DNA of 64,000 bases from CAG-452 sp045531335 (GCA_045531335.1 JAZSDU010000034.1:20834-84833), one strand, 5' to 3'; numbered from the stretch's first letter, positions 47,243 to 56,346 are shown. Made by a program: numbers and translations. The notes: a model not told the origin generated them from the letters alone.

Positions 47243-47726
47243 ATGTCAAAACGAGAAAATTACATTAACTGGGACGAATACTTCATGGGCATAGCATTAC
47301 TTTCAGCACAAAGAAGCAAAGATCCTAATTCACAAGTAGGAGCATGTATAGTAAGCCAGGACAACAAAATATTATCAATAGGATATAATGGATTTCCTGT
47401 ACGGATGTTCAGATGATGACATATCATGGGAAAGAGAAGGCGATTTTATAGATACTAAATATCCATATGTATGCCATGCAGAATTGAATTCAATTTTAAA
47501 TTATACAGGAGCATCACTTAGAGGTAGTAAAATATATGTAGCATTATTCCCATGTAATGAATGTGCAAAAGCAATAATTCAATCAGGAATAAAAGAAGTA
47601 ATATATTTAAGCGATAAATATAAAGATACAGACAGTGTAAAAGTATCTAAAAAAATGTTTGACATGAGCGGAGTAAAATATACACAGTATGAATCAAGAG
47701 GATTAAAATTAGAATTAGATTTATAA
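47243..47726 (+). CDS. dCMP/CMP deaminase (ComE-type), read with a +1 shift
   Basis: The joined product is 160 aa. It shows NWDEYFMGIALLSAQRSKDP, QVGACIVSQDNKILSIGYNGFP, the zinc site HAELNSI near residue 83 and FPCNECAKAI near residue 110. It deaminates dCMP to dUMP for thymidylate synthesis. The shift at 47402 restores GFPV-GCSDDD. Without it translation would stop at 47416, before the zinc site. The start follows GGAGGAAAT. Confidence 0.9.
47402..47404 (+). other. +1 frameshift site in the dCMP deaminase gene
   Basis: In-frame GTA CGG ATG. Skipping the C reads GGA and gives YNGFPV-G-CSDDD, a conserved family motif. The unshifted frame stops at 47416. Confidence 0.9.
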
Positions 47727-47729
47727 TCA

Positions 47730-47766
47730 AAAGCAGGATTTCATTTTTAGAAATCCTGCTTTTTTA
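47730..47766 (+). terminator. Terminator after the dCMP deaminase gene
   Basis: AAGCAGGATTTC and GAAATCCTGCTT form a 12-base stem followed by T residues. Confidence 0.85.
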
Positions 47767-47768
47767 TA

Positions 47769-47846
47769 TGTAGGGGCGAGGTTCCATCCTCGCCCGTATT
47801 TGTACATATAATATTTTGTGGGTCGGGGTGAAACCCGACCCCTACA
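47769..47846. repeat. TGTAGGGG-core repeat, full form
   Basis: Two hairpins of the GAGGTTCCA/GTGAAACCCGA type, back to back, in the gap before femX. Confidence 0.75.
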
Positions 47847-47949
47847 AAAAAATACATACATGCCATTTTTTAGTATATATCTATTGTAAAAACGGACAAA
47901 CTAGTATAAAATATGTAAAGGTGTATAGCATACGCCCGAAAACAGAAAT

Positions 47950-47977
47950 TGTAGGGGCGGACGACCCTGTCCGCCCG
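47950..47977. repeat. TGTAGGGG-core repeat, half form
   Basis: TGTAGGGGCGGACGACCCTG and TCCGCCCG form one hairpin ending 18 bases before the femX start codon. Confidence 0.75.
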
Positions 47978-47994
47978 AAAATAGGAGATAAATT

Positions 47995-49053
47995 ATGATT
48001 TTAGTAAACAAAGAAAATATAGAAAAATACAATGAATTCTTAGCAAAACATGATAGATGTAATTTTCAACAATCAGTAGAATGGGGAAAGGTAAAAGAAG
48101 CTTGGACAAATGAAATTGTTTTAGCAGAAGACAAAGATGGAAATATAATAGGTTCAATAAGTGTATTAATTAGAAAAATACCTATTTTTGGGAATATGAT
48201 GTACGTATCAAGAGGGCCAATTTGTGACATACATGATAAGAAAGTACTTGCTGACTTAACTAATTCACTTAAAGAACTTGCAAAAAAATATAAAGCATTT
48301 ATTTTAAAAATGGAGCCAGATGTAAAAAGCGATGATAAAGAGTTTAGAGAAATAGTAAAAGAATTAGGATATAAAATAAAAGACGATGCTAAAAACTTTA
48401 GTGAAGCAATACAACCAAGATATGTATTTAGATTAGATTTAAAAGGAAAAACAGAAGATGAAGTATTTAAAGCATTTCATCAAAAAACTAGATACAATGT
48501 AAGATTAGCTACTAAAAAAGGTGTGGTTATAAAAGAAGGAACAAGAGAAGATTTAAAAGACTTTCATGAAATAATGAAAATAACAGGTAAAAGAGATGAC
48601 TTTATAATAAGACCATTATCATATTTTGAAAAAATGTATGATGAATTAGGTGAGCATGTACATTTACTTATGGCATATTATGAAGACAAACCAATTAGTG
48701 GTATATTTAACATAGATTATGGCAATAAAGTTTGGTACTTGTACGGTGCAAGTAGTAATGAACATAGAAATTTAATGCCAAATTATTTATTACAATGGGA
48801 AGGTATAAAATATGCAATAGCTAATGATAAAGACATGTATGATTTTAGAGGAGTGGTAGGAGTAGTTGATGAATCACATCCTCAATATGGATTATATAGA
48901 TTTAAAAAAGGATTTGATGCAGAATTTACTGAATTTATTGGAGAAGTATATTTAAACTTTAAACCAGTAGTATATAAAGCATATAAAATATCAGAGAAAT
49001 TATTTAAAAAAGCAAGAGGACTAGTAAGAAAACTAAAAGGAGAAGTAAAATAA
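47995..49053 (+). CDS. FemX/FemAB-type peptidoglycan aminoacyltransferase
   Basis: This 352-aa protein has the tandem GNAT folds of the FemABX family: FQQSVEWGKVK near residue 23, MYVSRGPICD, TRYNVRLATKKGV near residue 164, NIDYGNKVWYLYGASSNEHR and the C-terminal YGLYRFKKGFDAEFTEFIGE. Members add amino acids from tRNA to the lipid II side chain, the first step of a cross-bridge. The alanine racemase gene starts directly after the stop codon, so wall synthesis genes are paired. Confidence 0.9.
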   Translation: MILVNKENIEKYNEFLAKHDRCNFQQSVEWGKVKEAWTNEIVLAEDKDGNIIGSISVLIRKIPIFGNMMYVSRGPICDIHDKKVLADLTNSLKELAKKYKAFILKMEPDVKSDDKEFREIVKELGYKIKDDAKNFSEAIQPRYVFRLDLKGKTEDEVFKAFHQKTRYNVRLATKKGVVIKEGTREDLKDFHEIMKITGKRDDFIIRPLSYFEKMYDELGEHVHLLMAYYEDKPISGIFNIDYGNKVWYLYGASSNEHRNLMPNYLLQWEGIKYAIANDKDMYDFRGVVGVVDESHPQYGLYRFKKGFDAEFTEFIGEVYLNFKPVVYKAYKISEKLFKKARGLVRKLKGEVK

Positions 49054-50176
49054 ATGAAATCATTAGTTATTAATAAGGATGATTTAAGGCATAATATTAA
49101 AGTGATAAAAGATTTAGCAAAACTTGATATTCCAGATGATAATGGCAATAAATATAAATTGATTGCTGTTGTAAAAGGTAATGGTTATGGATTAGGATTA
49201 ATAGAATATTCTAAATTCTTAATTGACAATGGAATAGAAACTTTAGCAGTAGCAACTACTGAAGAAGCTATTGCTCTTAGAAAAGCTGGAATTAATGAAG
49301 ATATATTAATGATGTCTTCAACTAGCATAAAAGAAGAATTAGAAACTTTAATAGAAAATAATATTATAATAACTATTGGCTCTAGGGATGCAAGTAAACA
49401 AGTATTAGAAATTTCAAAAAATCCAAATAAAAAAATAAGAGCACATATTAAAATAGATACAGGATTTGGAAGATATGGATTTTTATATAGTGATATAAAG
49501 GTAATAATAGAATCAATAAAGAGTCTTTCACAAATATCAATAGAAGGAATATATTCACATTTTTCCTGTGCATACTATAAAAATGATAAATGGACAATTG
49601 AGCAGTTTAATAGATTTTTAAGTGTAGTTGAAGCGTTAAAATTAAATGATATAGAAATTAAAACTTTTCATATTTGTAATTCACCTGCATTTTTAAACTA
49701 TTCTGAAATGCATTTAAATGGTGGAAGAATAGGATCAGCTTTTTTAGGTAGAGTAGCAGCACAAAATAATGTAGGTCTAAAAAAGATAGGACAATTAAAA
49801 ACAAACATAACAGAAATAAAAACAGTTCCAAAAGGGTATAATATTGGATATTTGAACAGTTATAAGACTAAAAAAGAAACTAAGATAGCAATTGTTCAAG
49901 TTCGGTTATATGGATGGATATAATATAACAATGAATACAGATATGTTTAGATTTGTAGATAAATTAAGAGGATTATCTCATAGTATGAAAAGCTTTTTAA
50001 GAAAGACTAATTTAAAAGTTACTATAAATGATAAAAAATATAACATAATTGGTAAAGTGGGAATGTATCATTTAGCAATAGATATAACAGAATCTAATGT
50101 AAAAGTAAATGATTTTGTTTATTTAGACGTAAATCCTTTACATGTAGATGGCAAAATTAGAAGGGAGTATGTATAA
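49054..50176 (+). CDS. alr: Alanine racemase, read with a +1 shift
   Basis: The joined product is 373 aa, typical for Alr, the PLP enzyme giving D-alanine for peptidoglycan. The PLP lysine is in VVKGNGYGLG near residue 36. HIKIDTGFGRYGF and SHFSCAYY follow, and GYNIGYLNSYKT contains the candidate catalytic Tyr. The shift at 49903 joins VQV to GYMDGYN; the beta-domain tail ends LDVNPLHVDGKIRREYV. Several motifs are atypical (GNGYG for ANAYG), so a related amino-acid racemase is possible. The next gene overlaps by one base. Confidence 0.85.
49903..49905 (+). other. +1 frameshift site in alr
   Basis: In-frame GTT CGG TTA. Skipping the C reads GGT and gives IAIVQV-G-YMDGYN, matching the conserved VGYADGY of Alr. 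The unshifted frame stops at 49923. Confidence 0.88.
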
Positions 50177-51165
50177 TGGAAACAAAAAAAATACCATTCT
50201 TTGTTAGATTAAAAAAAGCAATATTCAATTTTGATGAATATAAAATCTTTTCAGAAGAAAAACTTTCAAAACCAATAAAATATCTATTAAAACTAGTTTT
50301 AATATTTACAATAGTAATAGCAGCTTCATTAACATGGAAAATTGTAGATGAAATGAATAAAGCAATAGTAGATTTTAGAAATGAAAGCCCTGAATTTAGT
50401 TTTCAAGATAATACTTTAGTTATACAAGGAGAAACCAAAAGAATAGTAAAAGGTGATGAAAGCGGATATTTTGGATTTATTGTAGATAGTGAAACTGATA
50501 ATTTAAAAGATGTTGAGGAAACAAATAATTATCAAAGAGTTGTTAGTATTTTAAAAGATAAAATAGTAATAAAAGATGCAGAAGGTATAGAGAGCAGTAT
50601 AACATATGAGCAACTAAGTAAAACATATGATTTAACTAATATTAACAAAGCAAGTATTTTATTGTTATTATCAGGAAATGATATGGTAAAAATATATGCG
50701 ATTTTTGCAGTTACAGCATTTATTTACTTATATATCATATATCTAATTCAATTCTTATTAGACATATTGTTATTATCTGTTGTAGGATATTTGTTAAGTA
50801 AGATAATTGGAATAAAATTTGAATATAAATCAATTTTCAATATGAGCGCATATGCATTAACACTTCCAATTATATTATATATTATATATATGGTAGTAAA
50901 CTTATTTACAGGATTTACAATAAAATATTTTGAAATAGCATATAATGCGATTGCATATATCTATATTATTACAGCAATGCTAATGATTAAATCAGATTTA
51001 ATTAAACAACAAATAGAAGTTGGAAAAATAATAGCAGAACAAAAAAAGATAAGAGAAGAAAATAAAGAAAAAGAAGATAAAAAGCCTAAAGAAGACAAAA
51101 AAGAAAAAAAGGAAAAGAAAGAGAACAACAAAGAAGAAGGAACACCAGAAGGAAACCAGGCATAA
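50176..51165 (+). CDS. DUF1189-type membrane protein
   Basis: This 329-aa protein has one N-terminal membrane segment (residues 36-55), an extracytoplasmic domain of about 110 residues, then four hydrophobic segments and a highly charged Lys/Glu tail of about 60 residues. The PFFVRLKKAIFNFDEYKIFSEE start and the GYLLSKIIGIKFEYKSIFNMSAYA region match DUF1189. Function is unknown. It is translationally coupled to alr. Confidence 0.75.
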   Translation: METKKIPFFVRLKKAIFNFDEYKIFSEEKLSKPIKYLLKLVLIFTIVIAASLTWKIVDEMNKAIVDFRNESPEFSFQDNTLVIQGETKRIVKGDESGYFGFIVDSETDNLKDVEETNNYQRVVSILKDKIVIKDAEGIESSITYEQLSKTYDLTNINKASILLLLSGNDMVKIYAIFAVTAFIYLYIIYLIQFLLDILLLSVVGYLLSKIIGIKFEYKSIFNMSAYALTLPIILYIIYMVVNLFTGFTIKYFEIAYNAIAYIYIITAMLMIKSDLIKQQIEVGKIIAEQKKIREENKEKEDKKPKEDKKEKKEKKENNKEEGTPEGNQA

Positions 51166-51168
51166 CCC

Positions 51169-51248
51169 TGTAGGGGTCGCACAGCCAAAGGCATACAGCT
51201 CCTGTAAGGAGCAAAGCTCCAACAGGGCTAGCATCTAGGGCGACCCGC
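51169..51248. repeat. TGTAGGGG-core repeat with nested palindrome
   Basis: The ends TGTAGGGGTCGC and GGGCGACCCGCA are those of the family. The middle is replaced by other small hairpins, including GGAGCAAAGCTCC and CCTGT/ACAGG. Confidence 0.7.
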
Positions 51249-51281
51249 AACAGAATAAACGACACAAAAATAATTGCAAAT

Positions 51282-51332
51282 TGTAGGGGCGTTGTCGGTT
51301 AGGAATACCGCTTGGAATACCGAACTGCGCCC
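51282..51332. repeat. TGTAGGGG-core repeat variant
   Basis: TGTAGGGGCGTTGTCGGT to ACTGCGCCCAT with the inner pair CGGTTAGGAATACCG and GGAATACCG. This is the second of three copies in a row before ftsH. Confidence 0.65.
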
Positions 51333-51364
51333 ATGATAAAATAATCACAAAATTAATTTAAAAT

Positions 51365-51391
51365 TGTAGGGGCGGGCCCTGTGTCCGCCCG
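51365..51391. repeat. TGTAGGGG-core repeat, half form
   Basis: TGTAGGGGCGGGCCCTGTGT and CCGCCCG form one hairpin ending about 12 bases before the ftsH ribosome-binding site. Confidence 0.75.
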
Positions 51392-51413
51392 AAAACCCAT
51401 AAAGGAGAAAAAC

Positions 51414-53207
51414 ATGAAAGACAAACAAAAAAATAAAAACAAAATTTATTATACAATACTAGGAATAGTGGCTATAATTTGTCTTGCTACTATAATAGGT
51501 GTATTACTATTTGCAAATAATAAAAATGAGAATAAAGAAAATACAGAACTAGCATATACTGAATTAATTAAGAAAATTGATGAGCAAGAAGTAGAAAAAA
51601 TAGAAATGTCAGTTGGAAGTACTAGCTTAAAAGTTAAACTAAAAGATGTCGAAGAAGAAAAAACTACAATAGTTCCAAGTACACAAGCATTTATAGAATT
51701 AGTTCAAGAGCAAGTAAAAGCTGGAAATGAAATTGAATTAATACAAACACCAACTAATGCACTTGTAAGAATAGCTGATACATTATTATCATTACTTCCA
51801 ACTATTATGATAGTAATATTATTTGTACTTATTTTTAAGATGCAAGGTTTAGGTGATAAAGGGAAAGTATATGATGCAGATAAAAGTGAAAATACACATA
51901 TAACCTTTAAAGATGTTGCAGGTTTAGATGAAGAGAAGAATGAATTAATTGAGATAGTAGATTTCTTAAAACAACCAAAGAAATTTCATGATATGGGAGC
52001 AAAAATTCCAAGAGGAATACTTCTTTGTGGAAAACCTGGTACAGGAAAAACATTAATTGCAAAAGCAATAGCAGGAGAAGCCGGAGTTCCATTTATATCA
52101 ATGAGCGGGTCTGAATTTATAGAAATGTATGCAGGACTTGGAGCATCAAGAGTAAGAAAACTATTTGAAAAAGCAAAAAAAATAGCACCATGCATAATAT
52201 TTATAGATGAAATAGATGCAATTGGAGCAAGAAGAACAAGCTCATCAGGAGCAGAAAGTGAAAATAACCAAACATTAAACCAACTATTAGTTGAAATGGA
52301 TGGTTTTGATACAAACGAAACTGTAATAGTGCTTGCAGCAACAAATAGACCAGAAATGCTAGATAAAGCACTTTTAAGACCAGGTAGATTTGATAGACAA
52401 ATAACAGTTGCAGCACCTGACGCAAAGGGAAGAGAAGCAATATTAAAAATACATGGAAAAGACAAAAAATTTGCAAAAAATATAGATTTTGAATCAATTG
52501 CAAATGATACAGCAGGATTTACAGGAGCAGAACTTGCAAATGTATTAAATGAAGCTGCAATAATAGCTACAATAAAAAAACATAAAACAATTCAAATGCA
52601 AGATATTGATGATGCAGTTAAAAAAGTTACAGTTGGGCTTGAAAAACATAGTAGAGTAATATCAGATAAAGATAAAAGATTAACAGCATATCATGAAGCT
52701 GGACATGCAATAGTAAGTAGATTTTTAGAAACACAATTTGATGTAAAAGAAGTATCTATAATACCAAGAGGTCTTGCAGGTGGATATACAATGTATAAAA
52801 CAAATGAAGATAAATACTATGTATCTAGAACTGAAATGGAAGAAAAATTAGTAGCATTGCTTGGAGGTAGAGCAGCAGAAAAAATTGCTTTAAATGACAT
52901 TTCAACAGGAGCAAGCAATGATATAGAAGTAGCAACAAATATTGCAAAAGATATGGTAACAGTATATGGAATGAGTGATAATATAGGACCAATATATCTA
53001 AAACAAAAAGATCCATATGAAGCACAAATATTTGGAGAAAACATAGATGATGCAGTAGGAGCAGAGGTAAAAAGATTAATAGATGCAGCATACAAAAAAG
53101 CACAAGAAATAATACTAGCACACATGGACAAATTACAAGCAGTAGCTGAAAAATTATTAGAAAAAGAAATAATATCAGCAGAAGAATTTGAAACATTCTT
53201 TGAATAG
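51414..53207 (+). CDS. ftsH: ATP-dependent zinc metalloprotease FtsH
   Basis: This 597-aa membrane protease has two membrane segments (about residues 9-32 and 122-143), an AAA domain (Walker A GKPGTGKT near residue 206, Walker B IIFIDEIDAIG, SRH region NRPEMLDKALLRPGRFDRQI) and the M41 protease (HEAGHAIVSR near residue 429, with a later Asp ligand region TGASNDIEVA). It degrades unstable membrane and soluble proteins. The Walker A has Lys where most have Pro (GKPG for GPPG). The start follows AAAGGAG. Confidence 0.95.
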   Translation: MKDKQKNKNKIYYTILGIVAIICLATIIGVLLFANNKNENKENTELAYTELIKKIDEQEVEKIEMSVGSTSLKVKLKDVEEEKTTIVPSTQAFIELVQEQVKAGNEIELIQTPTNALVRIADTLLSLLPTIMIVILFVLIFKMQGLGDKGKVYDADKSENTHITFKDVAGLDEEKNELIEIVDFLKQPKKFHDMGAKIPRGILLCGKPGTGKTLIAKAIAGEAGVPFISMSGSEFIEMYAGLGASRVRKLFEKAKKIAPCIIFIDEIDAIGARRTSSSGAESENNQTLNQLLVEMDGFDTNETVIVLAATNRPEMLDKALLRPGRFDRQITVAAPDAKGREAILKIHGKDKKFAKNIDFESIANDTAGFTGAELANVLNEAAIIATIKKHKTIQMQDIDDAVKKVTVGLEKHSRVISDKDKRLTAYHEAGHAIVSRFLETQFDVKEVSIIPRGLAGGYTMYKTNEDKYYVSRTEMEEKLVALLGGRAAEKIALNDISTGASNDIEVATNIAKDMVTVYGMSDNIGPIYLKQKDPYEAQIFGENIDDAVGAEVKRLIDAAYKKAQEIILAHMDKLQAVAEKLLEKEIISAEEFETFFE

Positions 53208-53210
53208 AAA

Positions 53211-53241
53211 ATAAGGGGCGGAATTAATTTCCGCCCCTTGT
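53211..53241. terminator. Bidirectional terminator between ftsH and the pseudouridine synthase gene
   Basis: AAGGGGCGGAA and TTCCGCCCCTT form an 11-base GC-rich stem with an AT loop and flanking A/T runs, serving two convergent genes. It also contains the stop of the minus-strand gene after a +1 shift. Confidence 0.85.
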
Positions 53242-54107
53242 TTTCTAGATTTATTTCTTTGTTATTTAAATATTCCAATACTCCACTATCAGTTTTAAAA
53301 TTAAATTTTATTTTATAACTACATAGGTCTTGAGTTTTTTTATTAAATTTTTTATTTATTTCATTTAATCCATATTTACCGGTCACCTATAATTGGATAA
53401 CCAATGTGTGCAAGATGTGCGCGTATTTGATGCGTTCTTCCTGTATGAAGAGTAACATCTAAAACTGAAGTATTATTTTCTTTATTCTCAGAAATTACCT
53501 TATATGAAGTTATTATTTTTTGATATCCTTTTTTAGATTCGTCTAATATATATACTTGCGATTTTTTACTATCTTTAAAAAGATATGCAGTTAAAGTTGC
53601 TTGCTTAATTTTTGGTATTCCATAAACTATGCATTTATAATGTTTATCTATTTCCATGTTTTTAAATTTATCAAGTAAAATTTCTAAAGCTTCTTTGCTT
53701 TTAGCAAAAACTACTAAACCACAAGTGTTTCTATCTAATCTATGACAAGGAGCAGGGAAGTCAAAAGAAGAAAAATGTTCTAGAACTAATTTAGTAAGAG
53801 TAAATTCCTCTTTGTTATTTGAAACAACTTCAATTCCTACAGGCTTATTAACAACTAAAATATTATCATCTTCATACACAATATCTAACTTAACTGTTTT
53901 AAATAATAAATCATCGGTTAAGTATATTGTAATTTCGTCCCCTTCATTTAAAGTACAGTTTTCACTTATCTTTATATTATTAATTCTAATGTCTTTTTTT
54001 CTAAGTGTTTTGTAAATTGTATTTAAAGTAAGGCCATTAAAATTGTCCAATAAAAAAGTATTCAATTTCTTTCCATCATATTTTTTATTTACTATTATCT
54101 TTCTCAT
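53224..54107 (-). CDS. RluA/RluD-family pseudouridine synthase, read with two +1 shifts
   Basis: The joined product is 293 aa, typical for the family. An S4 domain fills residues 1-70 (KKLNTFLLDNFNGL). The catalytic motif HRLDRNTCGLVVFAKS with Asp is near residue 120, and GRTHQIRAHLAHIGYPIIGD follows near residue 228. The shift at 53379 restores GDGKYGLNEI. A second CGG at 53231, within the terminator, leads to Gly-Asn-stop; unshifted, the frame would run on antisense to ftsH as far as 52817. The rRNA or tRNA target is unknown. Confidence 0.85.
53231..53233 (-). other. +1 frameshift site 2 in the pseudouridine synthase gene
   Basis: In-frame GGG CGG AAA on the minus strand, inside the terminator stem. 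Skipping the C reads GGA AAT TAA, which ends the protein at a normal length. Confidence 0.7.
53379..53381 (-). other. +1 frameshift site 1 in the pseudouridine synthase gene
   Basis: In-frame GAC CGG TAA. Skipping the C reads GGT AAA and gives IIGD-G-KYGLNEI. The unshifted frame meets TAA immediately after the CGG. Confidence 0.88.
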
Positions 54108-54209
54108 GAAATAATTATACAACAAATAATATAAATTCGCAATTGCCATTTATTATTGAATACTAGCTTTTCGTATAGATATTAGGTAAATCAATGTAAA
54201 TTAATCGAT

Positions 54210-54309
54210 TTAATGAAAATTTAAAATTTTCATTAAACAATATGAGCAAAATAATTAATTTTTGCAAACATGGGGCCGATCACTGAGGCCTATTTGTTTC
54301 AAAAATTAA
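54210..54309. other. Palindromic intergenic DNA upstream of the MFS gene
   Basis: In the 296-base gap between divergent genes there are two palindromes. TTTAATGAAAATTT/AAATTTTCATTAAA lies at about 54210-54238. The other has arms ATTAATTTTTGCAAACA and TGTTTCAAAAATTAAT enclosing a GC-rich loop (GGGGCCGATCACTGAGGCCT) at 54255-54309. They may be a regulatory RNA, operator or unrelated repeat. I see no ORF here. Confidence 0.5.
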
Positions 54310-54336
54310 TATTTTGCGTATATATATAAAAAAACA

Positions 54337-54365
54337 TTGAATATAAAAATTTAAACTGATATAAT
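54337..54365 (+). promoter_or_regulatory. Sigma-A-type promoter of the MFS gene
   Basis: TTGAAT and TATAAT with a 17-base spacer, 38 bases before the start codon. Confidence 0.65.
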
Positions 54366-54403
54366 TCAAAAAGAAACATAACACTAAAGTAAAGGAATAA
54401 GTA

Positions 54404-55711
54404 ATGAAAGAACAAAAGAACAATGTAAAACCTAATATAATAGATAAAAAGAATAATGCAAGGTTATATCCTATATATAAAATGTTTTCATGGGATTTAA
54501 TATTTTATTATGCTATTTCATTTGTATTTTTGGTACAAACAAAGAATTTAAGTATAGCCCAAGTAATGTTTACAGATGCATTATATCCAATTTTTAAAAT
54601 GATTTTACAGATACCAGCACTAACTATAATTGATAAGATGGGCAAAAAGAAAAGTATAATTCTAGGTAATTTGCTTTTAGCAATATTTTTAATATGCTTA
54701 ATAATATCAACATCTGTAGTACATGTAGCACTTGCATATATTATTTCTGCATTTGCATTTGCTATAAAAAGTGTAGCAGAATCTAATCTATTATATGATT
54801 CAGTAACACAAAGAAAAGGTAAAGGGATGTTTACAAAAATAGATGAATTAGGAGCAAGAAACTATTATTATTTGGATGGAATAACATCAATGTTTACAGG
54901 AGTTCTGTTTGTAGTAAATGGTTATTTGCCTATGATAGTTTCGCTGATGTTTGTAGTAATATCAATAGCCTTAGCTACAAGTTTTAAGGAAATATATAAA
55001 ATAGATAAAGATGAAACTAAAACATTAAAAACTAGATTATTAGATTATGGTGAAGAATTATCAACAACTTTCAAATTTATAATACAATCTAAAAGATTAC
55101 AAGCTATTATGCTATTTATATTATTCTTTGAGGGAATTGTATATATATCATATACATTAAGAGAAGGATTGTTAAGTGAGATGAATGTATCTGATGAATG
55201 GTTTGCTATTATAATTTCAACACTTACTATAGTTTCAGGATTATTTGTATCTCTACAGGATATAATACATACAAGACTAAAAAATAGAGCATTAACATTT
55301 ATGTCTATTGTTTACATATTTACATTTATATCAATTGGAGCTGTATGTACATTAATAAGCAATTGGTGGGTTGCAATAATAGTCAGTTTATTTATATTTG
55401 GAATACAATATGCAATTCAAGGTCCATATTATACATTAACAACAAAATACTTGAAAAGTTTTGCAACACCTAAAATGAGGACAAAAATCGATTCTACATT
55501 TAGCTTAATAAAAAGTGTTTCTCAATTTATAATGGCAATGCTTGCAAGTTGTTTACTAAGCAGAACAACACCAAAAGGAAGCTTTTTGATATTGGGATTA
55601 ACTTTTTTAGTAATATTAATATTTATATTACAATGGATGAAACCTAGATTTGGATTAAAACCGGAAGAATATAATGAGAAAGATATAAAATTTAAAGAGA
55701 GTTCAAAATAA
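54404..55711 (+). CDS. MFS-type membrane transporter
   Basis: This 435-aa protein has about 12 hydrophobic segments. The loop after the second or third carries DKMGKKKSIILGN (residues 79-91), the major-facilitator A-motif position. The substrate is unknown; drug-efflux relatives share this layout. A TAAAGGAAT site precedes the ATG. Confidence 0.75.
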   Translation: MKEQKNNVKPNIIDKKNNARLYPIYKMFSWDLIFYYAISFVFLVQTKNLSIAQVMFTDALYPIFKMILQIPALTIIDKMGKKKSIILGNLLLAIFLICLIISTSVVHVALAYIISAFAFAIKSVAESNLLYDSVTQRKGKGMFTKIDELGARNYYYLDGITSMFTGVLFVVNGYLPMIVSLMFVVISIALATSFKEIYKIDKDETKTLKTRLLDYGEELSTTFKFIIQSKRLQAIMLFILFFEGIVYISYTLREGLLSEMNVSDEWFAIIISTLTIVSGLFVSLQDIIHTRLKNRALTFMSIVYIFTFISIGAVCTLISNWWVAIIVSLFIFGIQYAIQGPYYTLTTKYLKSFATPKMRTKIDSTFSLIKSVSQFIMAMLASCLLSRTTPKGSFLILGLTFLVILIFILQWMKPRFGLKPEEYNEKDIKFKESSK

Positions 55712-55713
55712 TC

Positions 55714-55742
55714 TTGCAATTTAAATTTGATTATGCTAAAAT
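55714..55742 (+). promoter_or_regulatory. Sigma-A-type promoter of secG
   Basis: TTGCAA and TAAAAT with a 17-base spacer, about 32 bases before the start codon. Confidence 0.6.
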
Positions 55743-55774
55743 AAATAAGTCAAATTAATTTGGAGGTAAATAAA

Positions 55775-56023
55775 GTGGATATATTAAAAAATATAATGAC
55801 TATAATTTATGTAATAAATTGTTTAGTATTAATAGTAATTTGTTTAATGCAATCAAAAGATGATGAAGGAGCTTCAGGAGCAATAGTAGGAGGAAGTTCA
55901 TCAAGCTTTTATGAAAAAAATAAAGGAAGAACAAGAGAAGGGAAATTAAAAAGATTAACAATAATACTTGGAATATCATTTGTATTATTAACAATTATTT
56001 TAGGAATTTTATTTATGTTATAG
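55775..56023 (+). CDS. secG: Preprotein translocase subunit SecG
   Basis: This 82-aa protein has two membrane helices (about residues 6-24 and 60-81) joined by a loop with the SecG signature: LMQSKDDEGASGAIVGGSSS, a Gly/Ser-rich stretch. SecG assists SecA-driven transport through SecYE. The start is GTG seven bases after GGAGGT; the upstream TTG lies within that site. Confidence 0.92.
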   Translation: MDILKNIMTIIYVINCLVLIVICLMQSKDDEGASGAIVGGSSSSFYEKNKGRTREGKLKRLTIILGISFVLLTIILGILFML

Positions 56024-56030
56024 AAATATA

Positions 56031-56060
56031 AAAAATTGGTCTTGTAGGGCCAATTTTTTT
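56031..56060 (+). terminator. Terminator after secG
   Basis: AAAAATTGG(T) and CCAATTTTT with an inner short loop form a hairpin followed by T residues. Confidence 0.8.
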
Positions 56061-56079
56061 GTGGAATTATAAATTTATA

Positions 56080-56154
56080 TGTAGGGGTCGGGTTCCACCC
56101 CGACCCGAAAAAAATGTATTAATTCACGGGCGAGGGTGGAACCTCGCCCCTATA
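56080..56154. repeat. TGTAGGGG-core repeat, full form
   Basis: Two hairpins as in the copy at 16764, but the last bases have decayed (CCCCTATA for CCCCTACA). It lies between secG and the convergent germination operon. Confidence 0.75.
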
Positions 56155-56166
56155 ACATGCAACAAA

Positions 56167-56337
56167 TCATATCCCTCTAATATACACCACAATATTCGGC
56201 AAAATTAATGCAAGTGTAGCAATAGCAATTACAGTAATTCCACCAGCTTTATTATTATTTTCTTTTAATTCATACAAACCGTAACTTGTAGTCTTTATAA
56301 AGATGATTATAGACAATATTAAAACTAAAAATTTCAT
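56167..56337 (-). CDS. Small membrane protein at the end of the germination operon (possible D subunit)
   Basis: This 56-aa ORF follows an AGGAGG site nine bases after the gerC-type gene. It has two hydrophobic segments (MKFLVLILSIIIFIKTT and VIAIATLALILPNIVVYI) and nothing else. Small two-helix D-subunit proteins that modulate germination receptors are encoded beside some ger operons in Bacillus; this one may be analogous, which is inference from size and position. Confidence 0.6.
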   Translation of the reverse strand: MKFLVLILSIIIFIKTTSYGLYELKENNNKAGGITVIAIATLALILPNIVVYIRGI

Positions 56338-56346
56338 TAAAACCTC

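Noticed and set aside
47816..47998. A 60-aa ORF upstream of femX
   Set aside because: It consists mainly of two TGTAGGGG-family repeats in translation and overlaps the femX start.
52817..53386. A 189-aa minus-strand ORF antisense to ftsH
   Set aside because: Its beginning is the true C-terminus of the RluD-like protein in the shifted frame; the rest is antisense of ftsH with no family resemblance.
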